A stretch of 10,712 nt of DNA from Acidobacteriota bacterium (GTDB lineage: Bacteria; Acidobacteriota; Terriglobia; Acidiferrales; UBA7541): positions 1 through 10,712 of the forward strand of contig JAGWRH010000165.1 in the NCBI GenBank assembly GCA_028876695.1. Direction: 5' to 3'. A program made the position numbers and the translations under genes. Shown here one piece after another: positions 5,461 to 10,712 of the stretch. Positions within the stretch are counted from its first letter, which is position 1. The number at the start of each line of letters is the position of its first letter. The notes beneath the pieces are model-generated. The model had not been told where the DNA came from. It was given only the letters and a program-made list of their open reading frames with translations, and did no database searches.

Positions 5461-6788
5461 CGTTACTCAGGCGCGTGCCACGGCGGCTGATCCAGCTGAC
5501 GTGCTTCATCGGCGCGATCGTGCTGGTTTGGCCGCTGCTGCCCTGGACCATCGCTCCGAGGCTTTTCCAGCAAATCAGTCCGTTCGTCGCGCTCTCGTCG
5601 GACATCGCCAGACGGTCTATCGATGCCGGAGCAATCCTCGCGCTGGCCGTAGCCATTATCGCGTCATTCAAAAAACGCTGGTTTTGCCTCTATCTCTGCC
5701 CTACCGGATTCCTGCTCGAAAACACGTCGCATGTCGGTCTGCGCAAGAGCCGCTGGTGGGGTAAAGTCCCGCCGATCGGACGATATGTCGCGATCCTTAC
5801 GATCGTAGGCTCGATTGCCGGCTATCCCGTGCTGATGTGGATGGATCCGTTGTGCATCTTCAGCAGCCCATTCGCCATCAACAAGGCGACGAACCCGTAT
5901 TCCGCGGTTCTCGTCTCCTTGGGCCTCGGTGTGCTGGTCGGAGCCACTTTTCTTTTCGGCATGCTCTGGTGCGTCCGCATCTGCCCGCTCAGCGGGTTCC
6001 AGGACATGCTCTATATTTCACGAAAGGCTTTGTGGACCAGACTGGCTGGTCGCGCGGCAAAACGGAAATTCGCGGAAAGCGCTGGGAGTGGAACATCGGG
6101 CGCGCAGCTCGTGAATATCAGCGGAGCTTCAGCCTCCAATGCCGCGGGGTCCCGCGCGAAAACTTCGCCGGATCGTGGCTCGAAAACACTCCGCGAATCC
6201 CGGCGCCTCTTCTTCGCCGGCGCAGGCGGCGCGATGCTCGCGTTGCTAGCCCGCCGGGTCGGAGCGGCGCGATACCGCAAAGGCAATACTCTGCTGCGGC
6301 CGCCCGGAGCGGTGCCGGAAGATCGTTTCGCCGGGTTGTGCATCCGGTGCAACAACTGCGTGCACGCCTGCCCGTCGAAAATCATCCAACCGGACACTGG
6401 CCGTGAGGGCGGGTTGGCTGGTTTCGGCGCACCCCTCATTCGATTCGATCGCGATTACCAATACTGTCTGGAGACGTGTAACGAATGCACGCAGGTTTGC
6501 CCCACCGGCGCCTTGACAGCGCTGCCCCTCGAGCAAAAGAACAAGTACGTCATCGGCGAAGCGCTAGTTGACAACAATCTCTGCCTCCTTGCTCTCGGCA
6601 AAAAAGAATGCGACGCGTGCGAACTTGCCTGCCCGTACGATGCCATAAAGATCAGATGGGACGAGGACCAGTACATCGCCTACCCCGGAATCGATCTCAA
6701 TAAATGCACCGGCTGCGGCGCGTGCCAGGTGGTCTGCCCGGTCACGCCGGTGAAAGCCATCCGCGTGTGGACACTGAAGTCAGCCTAA
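5457..6788 (+). CDS. NapH-NapG-like fused polyferredoxin membrane protein
   Basis: The 443-residue product joins two proteins that are normally separate. Residues 1-190 resemble NapH: four hydrophobic spans (about 11-33, 53-71, 108-128, 148-171) and two CxxxCP motifs, CLYLCP (Cys77, Cys81) and CVRICP (Cys172, Cys176), on the cytoplasmic side in NapH relatives. Residues 191-245 are a polar, Ser/Ala-rich linker. SRRLFFAGAGGAMLALL (248-264) looks like the twin-arginine signal of NapG. The rest is NapG-like: LLRPPGA (279-285), then four [4Fe-4S] motifs at Cys295/298/301/305, Cys337/341/344/348, Cys376/385/388/392 and Cys417/420/423/427. NapG and NapH together oxidise quinol and pass electrons to periplasmic enzymes. 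No CxxCH haem motif is present. The start overlaps the flavoprotein stop, so that enzyme is the likely partner. Topology and direction of electron flow are inferred. The nitrate reductase NapA is absent, so nitrate reduction is not implied. Confidence 0.85.
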   Translation: MTLLRRVPRRLIQLTCFIGAIVLVWPLLPWTIAPRLFQQISPFVALSSDIARRSIDAGAILALAVAIIASFKKRWFCLYLCPTGFLLENTSHVGLRKSRWWGKVPPIGRYVAILTIVGSIAGYPVLMWMDPLCIFSSPFAINKATNPYSAVLVSLGLGVLVGATFLFGMLWCVRICPLSGFQDMLYISRKALWTRLAGRAAKRKFAESAGSGTSGAQLVNISGASASNAAGSRAKTSPDRGSKTLRESRRLFFAGAGGAMLALLARRVGAARYRKGNTLLRPPGAVPEDRFAGLCIRCNNCVHACPSKIIQPDTGREGGLAGFGAPLIRFDRDYQYCLETCNECTQVCPTGALTALPLEQKNKYVIGEALVDNNLCLLALGKKECDACELACPYDAIKIRWDEDQYIAYPGIDLNKCTGCGACQVVCPVTPVKAIRVWTLKSA

Positions 6789-6822
6789 GCCAAACAATCC
6801 GTAGCGATCATACAGTTTGGCT
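6788..6822. repeat. 8-bp inverted repeat after the NapHG-like gene
   Basis: AGCCAAAC (6788-6795) and GTTTGGCT (6815-6822) are perfect reverse complements with a 19-base loop; the first arm starts in the stop codon. It could act as a transcript 3' end structure. The only T run, four bases, comes 9 bases after the stem, so it is not a standard Rho-independent terminator. Confidence 0.3.
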
Positions 6823-6877
6823 CGATGTACGTTTTGGGAACCGGATGGCTGCCTTTCGCCGTGGGATTACCGATCGC

Positions 6878-6886
6878 TGGTAGAAT
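6878..6886 (+). promoter_or_regulatory. Candidate extended -10 promoter of the SYLF gene
   Basis: TGG-TAGAAT is an extended -10 whose hexamer matches TATAAT at 5 of 6. It would start transcription near 6893, leaving a leader of about 70 bases before the ATG at 6965. No -35 match is found at the usual distance. Together with the inverted repeat upstream it suggests the SYLF gene is transcribed separately from the flavoprotein operon. Confidence 0.4.
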
Positions 6887-6964
6887 TCGTCTGCGATCCT
6901 CTCATGCGTCTTGGGCTCGCGGAACAGTAGCTCTTAAGTCGGCGGTGAACCGAGGAGGCTGGTC

Positions 6965-7678
6965 ATGCGAAGGATGCTCGTCTTGTTTGTCGCTCTGCTC
7001 GTGGCCCTGCCCGCGTGGTCTGCTGGTGAAACGAAGGAGCAAAAGCGGCTGCAATCGTGTGGACAGGTTCTTAAGGAAATTCTCGATATCCCGGATGGCA
7101 TTCCGAAAGACCTATTGAATCGCGCTGAATGCGTCATCGTCATCCCATCAGTCTATAAGTTCGCGATTGGCATTGGCGGCGATTTTGGCCGCGGCGCGAT
7201 CACCTGCCGCACGGGAGATCACTTCACCGGCCCCTGGAGCGCGCCCGCGCTCTTCGCGTTAGAAGGAGGCAATATCGGGCTTCAACTGGGCGGCCAGGCT
7301 ACCGATTTCGTTCTGCTGGTGATGAATCCCAAGGGTGCGAATTCCATTCTCAGCAGCAAAGTGAAACTCGGCGCCGACGCATCCGCCGCCGCCGGCCCCA
7401 AGGGCCGTGACGCCGCAGCCGATACCGACGTTGTGATGAAAGCTGAAGTCTTGAGCTATTCGCGTTCGCGCGGTCTTTTTGCCGGCATCTCTCTGGAAGG
7501 CTCCACGCTGCGATCCGATGGCGGCGCCAACAAGAAACTGTATGGGCGCTCTCTCACCGCCCGGGAAATCGTTCGCGAGCACAAAGTCGCCGTTCCCGCG
7601 GCCGGGCGTGAAATGATCGCTCTGCTCCAGAAATCGTCGCCCAGGAACCAGTCGGACCCGAAATCGCTCAGAGAATAG
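6965..7678 (+). CDS. Exported SYLF-domain (Ysc84/DUF500-type) protein
   Basis: The 237-residue product begins with a Sec signal peptide (RR, hydrophobic core at residues 4-18, likely cut after WSA at 18-20). The remainder, about residues 28-225, fits a SYLF domain: AECVIVIPSVYKFAIGIGGDFGRGAI near the front, then GPWSAPALFALEGGNIGLQLG, TDFVLLVMNPKG and LSYSRSRGLFAGISLEGS. Eukaryotic SYLF domains bind phosphoinositides and actin. Bacterial exported members are usually annotated as lipid-binding, and their role is poorly known. The family call is firm; the function in this organism is not. GAGGAGG at 6952-6958 is an excellent ribosome binding site 6 bases before the ATG. The gene converges with the next one, with 60 bases between stops and no obvious terminator. 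Confidence 0.9.
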   Translation: MRRMLVLFVALLVALPAWSAGETKEQKRLQSCGQVLKEILDIPDGIPKDLLNRAECVIVIPSVYKFAIGIGGDFGRGAITCRTGDHFTGPWSAPALFALEGGNIGLQLGGQATDFVLLVMNPKGANSILSSKVKLGADASAAAGPKGRDAAADTDVVMKAEVLSYSRSRGLFAGISLEGSTLRSDGGANKKLYGRSLTAREIVREHKVAVPAAGREMIALLQKSSPRNQSDPKSLRE

Positions 7679-7738
7679 CGCGTCAATCGTCGAAAACCGT
7701 GCCGGCGTCTCGGGGGCAGGCTCGGCCGAATGCGCCAA

Positions 7739-8371
7739 TTACGGCGCGGACCAGAGAACTTTTCGATCCTTGTTGAACAACGCAATAGAAGCAGCGGACG
7801 TTTTCTTGAGCTTTCCGCTTCTGGTTGTTTGCATTCCGTTACCCAGATCGGTCGAGAACCCGTCCTGATCGAAGAGCTCCAGAGTCGTTCCGTCCTTGGT
7901 TACACCGATGTGCACCTGCGCATTTTCGCCCTCGCCCATCATTGAAAGTTCCGAGCCCGCGCCTTCCAAAACGCTCATCGACAATCCGGCGTGGTGCGCG
8001 GGGTCCGATAAAGTCACGAACGGCCCGCCGGGCGCCGTGTCGTTCACGCAGAATACCGCCAGCGCCGAACCGTGCTCGTCAAAAAGTTTGAGGCTTGGCC
8101 CCGTTCCGCTCATCGCGAGCTCCGCGCGCACGCGTCCAGAGTCGTCCTTCAGCGTAAAGCTCTCGGCCTCGATATTCTTGGGAATACCCGGAGCGGCCGC
8201 GGGTTGATGCGCAGGAGCGTGGCGCCGCTTCGATCGCGTCTGCGCCGTCAAGCCAATCGACACAACGGCCACCAGCGCAATCATTGCCCCGCGCCTCCAC
8301 CTCCGGTTCTGCTCTTCGAGCCGTTCAATGCGAGATAAGATCGGATCGTTTTCTTCGGTTGGTGCGATCAT
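7739..8371 (-). CDS. Single-span membrane protein with beta-strand repeats, function unknown
   Basis: I do not recognise a named family for this 210-residue protein. Residues 8-26 are highly charged and could form a short coiled coil in the cytoplasm. Residues 29-43 are a hydrophobic span, flanked by arginines on both sides. Residues 44-65 are a Lys/Arg/His then Pro/Ala linker. The outer part repeats a strand-turn pattern: FTLKDDSGRVRAEL (72-85), GPSLKLFDEHGSALAVF (91-107), GTTLELFDQDGFSTDLG (161-177) and IALFNKDRKVLWS (196-208). The repeats share the core LxLFDxxG, suggesting a beta-rich repeat fold outside the membrane. The ATG has GGAGG 4 bases upstream (8376-8380 on the minus strand). The gene is divergent from the coiled-coil gene at 8624, with 252 bases between in which I see no gene. 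The ORF is well supported as real by start, ribosome binding site and domain order. Confidence 0.75.
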   Translation of the reverse strand: MIAPTEENDPILSRIERLEEQNRRWRRGAMIALVAVVSIGLTAQTRSKRRHAPAHQPAAAPGIPKNIEAESFTLKDDSGRVRAELAMSGTGPSLKLFDEHGSALAVFCVNDTAPGGPFVTLSDPAHHAGLSMSVLEGAGSELSMMGEGENAQVHIGVTKDGTTLELFDQDGFSTDLGNGMQTTRSGKLKKTSAASIALFNKDRKVLWSAP

Positions 8372-8613
8372 TTGGCCTCCACGCGACTAACCGCTGCTGT
8401 GAATTCCCGCTCCTCACATTGTGCAGGACGGGCGGCCCGGGAGAGTTCCAATTGCGCCGCGACGCGGACTCCTGGTAAATGGCCGGCATCTCCTCAAATC
8501 TCGGCTGCGCCCTTCCTCGGCGGTGCCGGCGCTCGAAGTTACCCTTTCGAACTCACCCGCTCATCCTCTCGCGCGGCACCAAGCCGCGATGCTACTCTTG
8601 AATCACGCTCACC

Positions 8614-8618
8614 GGAGG
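8614..8618 (+). promoter_or_regulatory. Ribosome binding site that decides the GTG start at 8624
   Basis: GGAGG lies 5 bases before GTG at 8624. The next in-frame ATG is at 8759 and would remove the Arg-rich PilZ-type motif from the protein. No in-frame ATG exists upstream in the stretch back to the previous gene that I checked (to 8462). Confidence 0.7.
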
Positions 8619-8623
8619 GGTGT

Positions 8624-10712
8624 GTGGCCGACCCGTTACAATCGCAAGATCCCGGTACGCAAAAGCGCCGCAGCACGCGCATCGTGCAAGCCGTGCCCAT
8701 CATTGTGACCGGCGTGGACGCGCTCGGCCAGCCGTTCAAGGAACGTACCACCACGGTCATGGTCAACTGCCACGGCTGCAAGTACCAGTCCAAGCACTAT
8801 GTTCCGAAGAACTCGTCCATCACCATCGACGTTCCGCGTGCGGACCGCAACCTTCCGCCGCGCGCCGCGCCAGGGCGCGTCGTGTGGGTGCAGCGGCCTC
8901 GCACCGTGCGCGAGCTTTTCCAGATCGGAATGGAATTTGAGGTAGCCGGCAACATCTGGGGCATCGCTTTCCCGCCCGAGGACTGGTTCCCGTCTCCGGA
9001 AGATGAGCGCGCCGTCGCGCCGCAGGAAGAGACTGAGGTCCCGGTAGATGAAGCCGGCTCCGTCGAATCGGCATCGGCAGACGCCCGCTCGCAAGGTTCC
9101 GCAAACGAAGCGAAACTTCACGTTGTGCCGGCTCCGGGAGCCTCTGCGGAGGCGCAATCCGCCGTGGCCGGACATGTGGCGCGACTCGTCGCGGACGCCA
9201 AGGACAATCTCGACAAATCCATCCGCAACACCGCGCATTCCGCCATCAACGAGGAAATGGCCGTCGTGCGGCAGCAGCTCGACGCGCAATTGCACGATGC
9301 AGTCGAGCACGCCATCAAAGTTTCGATGGACCGCGTTTCCGAATCGGCCGTCCGGCGGGTCGTGCAGCAAGCCTCCGAGCGTACTTCGGCGCTCGTGGAC
9401 GAGGCCCGGAGAGCCGGCGCCGTTTCGCCCGAATCCCTCGACGCAAAAATCCGCGCGGCAGTCCAACAGGCCGTAACGCACGCCGCGGAACACGCGTCGC
9501 AACAGGCCGCGCAGCAAGCCGCGGCGCTCAACCTGAAGCAGACCGTGGAGGCCGCTGTCGAGCGAATCGTGTCCGAGCGCGAGGCCAAGTCGCCTTCGCT
9601 GCAGATACTTTCGTCCCCGGATGCAGCGCAGCAGCATCTCGAACAATGGAGAAAGAATCTTGAAGAGACGGCGCAGACTGTGCGCCAGCAATCCGCCGAC
9701 CAGCTGCAGGCCGATTCTGCCGCCGCCAGCCGGCGTTGGAACGACACATTCGACGCGGCGCTTTCCAGCGCGTCAGAAAAACTCAGCCAAACGCTGGATG
9801 AAGCCGCGCAAACAGCTACTGCCAAAGCCGAACAAACGATCCTCGAGCGAACGAGCGGAGTGCATCAATCCATCGAAGAAGCGATCGCCAGCGCCCAGGC
9901 CAGGATTCAGGCGCTCGGAACGGATCTTGAGCGGGAGCGCGTGCGCGCCGATGCGGCGAAGTCCCAATTACAGCGAGCCGCCGATTCTGCCGTCGCTGAA
10001 ACGCGCCAGCGCCTTGACCAAATCGCCGCATTACAGCAGGAGGATATTGCGCGGCGTGCCGATCAGGCCGTCGCCGAACGCGCCAAGCACATCGAGCCGC
10101 TCCTCCGCGAATCCGCGCAAGGCTTGATGTCGCAATTTTCGGCGGAGCTCGACCGGACGCTTTCTGCCAAGCGTGGCGAAGCCCAGCAAGCCGCTGCCGA
10201 ACTGGCCGCATCTCGCCAGCAGGCAGAGCAACTACAGAACGCGCTGCGCGACCAGCTCAAGCAAGCCGCCGAGCAAGCGGCTCAACTTCAGAACGCCGTT
10301 CGCGAACAAAGCTCGCGCGTCGCCGAGCAATCCGCGCAGATTCAGCAAGCGGTCCGCGAAAAAGTCCATGAGGCTTCTCAGCAGGCCATGGAGGAATCGC
10401 TCGCGCGCCTGCGGCAGGAAGCGGAAAAGTACCCGGCCGAAGTCGAGCGCGCTTCTCGCGCCGTCCTTTCGAAAGCCGAGGAAGAGCTGGAACTAAAGAG
10501 CACCGAAGCCCAGCACGCAACCTATGAAGCGCTGCTGAAAGCCTCCGACTGGTACACCAAGAAAGCCCACAATTCCATGCAGTCGTCGCTCGAAAAGTCC
10601 GTCGAACAGGCCTCAGGCGAACTCCGGCACCGCGCCGCCGAGGTTTCCAGCCTGGTCGCATCCGAGCTCGACCATTACGGCCGCACCTACGTGGACCACA
10701 GCCGCGCGCAAA
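8624..10712 (+). CDS. PilZ-like domain protein with very long coiled coil (3' end beyond the window)
   Basis: The frame is open from GTG at 8624 to the last base, 696 codons without a stop, so the gene is 3' partial. Residues 15-125 resemble a PilZ-type beta barrel: RRSTR (15-19) matches the PilZ RxxxR motif, followed by GVDALGQPFKERTTTVMVN, GRVVWV and NIWGIAFPPEDWF (110-122). The second PilZ motif, usually (D/N)xSxxG, is here NCHGC (48-52), so binding of cyclic di-GMP is doubtful. Residues 124-180 are an acidic, proline-containing linker. From about 183 onward the protein is almost all Ala, Gln, Glu, Arg and Ser in helical heptad-like patterns, with proline breaks near 269 and 324. There is no signal peptide or membrane span in the visible part, so it appears cytoplasmic. 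A scaffold or filament-like role is only a guess. Antisense open frames of up to 351 codons here are shadows caused by the GC-rich codon bias. Confidence 0.85.
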   Translation, partial: MADPLQSQDPGTQKRRSTRIVQAVPIIVTGVDALGQPFKERTTTVMVNCHGCKYQSKHYVPKNSSITIDVPRADRNLPPRAAPGRVVWVQRPRTVRELFQIGMEFEVAGNIWGIAFPPEDWFPSPEDERAVAPQEETEVPVDEAGSVESASADARSQGSANEAKLHVVPAPGASAEAQSAVAGHVARLVADAKDNLDKSIRNTAHSAINEEMAVVRQQLDAQLHDAVEHAIKVSMDRVSESAVRRVVQQASERTSALVDEARRAGAVSPESLDAKIRAAVQQAVTHAAEHASQQAAQQAAALNLKQTVEAAVERIVSEREAKSPSLQILSSPDAAQQHLEQWRKNLEETAQTVRQQSADQLQADSAAASRRWNDTFDAALSSASEKLSQTLDEAAQTATAKAEQTILERTSGVHQSIEEAIASAQARIQALGTDLERERVRADAAKSQLQRAADSAVAETRQRLDQIAALQQEDIARRADQAVAERAKHIEPLLRESAQGLMSQFSAELDRTLSAKRGEAQQAAAELAASRQQAEQLQNALRDQLKQAAEQAAQLQNAVREQSSRVAEQSAQIQQAVREKVHEASQQAMEESLARLRQEAEKYPAEVERASRAVLSKAEEELELKSTEAQHATYEALLKASDWYTKKAHNSMQSSLEKSVEQASGELRHRAAEVSSLVASELDHYGRTYVDHSRAQ
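10229..10390 (+). repeat. Three tandem 54-base repeats encoding an 18-residue coiled-coil unit
   Basis: The units at 10229-10282, 10283-10336 and 10337-10390 encode QLQNALRDQLKQAAEQAA, QLQNAVREQSSRVAEQSA and QIQQAVREKVHEASQQAM (residues 536-589 of the coiled-coil protein). Similarity is clear in protein and partly in DNA, and strongest between the first two units. It points to local duplication inside the coiled coil. The period of 18 is not a multiple of 7; it fits a 7+11 pattern of heptad plus hendecad. Confidence 0.7.

Noticed and set aside
8372..8623. Small open frames in the 252-base divergent region
   Set aside because: They overlap neighbouring genes in wrong frames and show no start signal or recognisable protein; nothing else is seen there.
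8636..9691. Minus-strand open frame of 351 codons opposite the coiled-coil gene
   Set aside because: Its Arg/Leu/Gly-rich translation is the expected antisense of Ala/Gln/Glu-rich GC-biased codons; the plus frame is open for 696 codons with a ribosome binding site and PilZ-like motifs.

Overview
The window looks like chromosomal DNA of a GC-rich, Gram-negative-type bacterium, most likely an acidobacterium. This is an inference: the C-terminal gene has the degenerate PilZ-like head plus long coiled coil that I associate with Acidobacteria, and the set also includes an exported SYLF protein, a secreted VOC protein and a membrane-anchored beta-repeat protein. No phage, IS, CRISPR or plasmid gene was seen. 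Most of the window is ordinary core and accessory chromosome.

Layout. Positions 57-1181 (minus) encode an AmmeMemoRadiSam-type radical SAM enzyme. Two divergent tRNA genes follow, tRNA-Gln(UUG) on minus (1277-1351) and tRNA-Ser(GGA) on plus (1602-1691), both with encoded CCA and each preceded by a plausible extended -10 promoter. A 450-base gene-free stretch (1692-2141) holds an imperfect direct repeat and several perfect short palindromes. A small secreted VOC-fold protein (2142-2600, plus) then converges on a class I DAHP synthase (2669-3748, minus), with an AT-rich inverted repeat between them.

The most interesting part is 4039-6788. A Tat-exported FAD-dependent oxidoreductase overlaps by 4 bp (ATGA) with a gene that fuses a NapH-like polyferredoxin membrane protein to a NapG-like protein carrying four [4Fe-4S] motifs. 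The fusion keeps an internal twin-arginine/hydrophobic segment at the junction. Together they look like a compact quinone-linked electron path across the membrane to a periplasmic flavoenzyme. None of the usual partners (NapA, NapB, NapC, NosZ, c-type cytochromes) is present.

Downstream are an exported SYLF-domain protein (6965-7678, plus), a convergent single-span membrane protein of unknown function with beta-strand repeats (7739-8371, minus), and a long gene that starts with GTG at 8624 and runs open to the end of the window (696 codons seen). It has a PilZ-like head, a proline-rich linker and a very long Ala/Gln/Glu-rich coiled coil that includes three tandem 18-residue repeats. Most other open frames in the window are shadows of these genes or readings of the tRNA genes.
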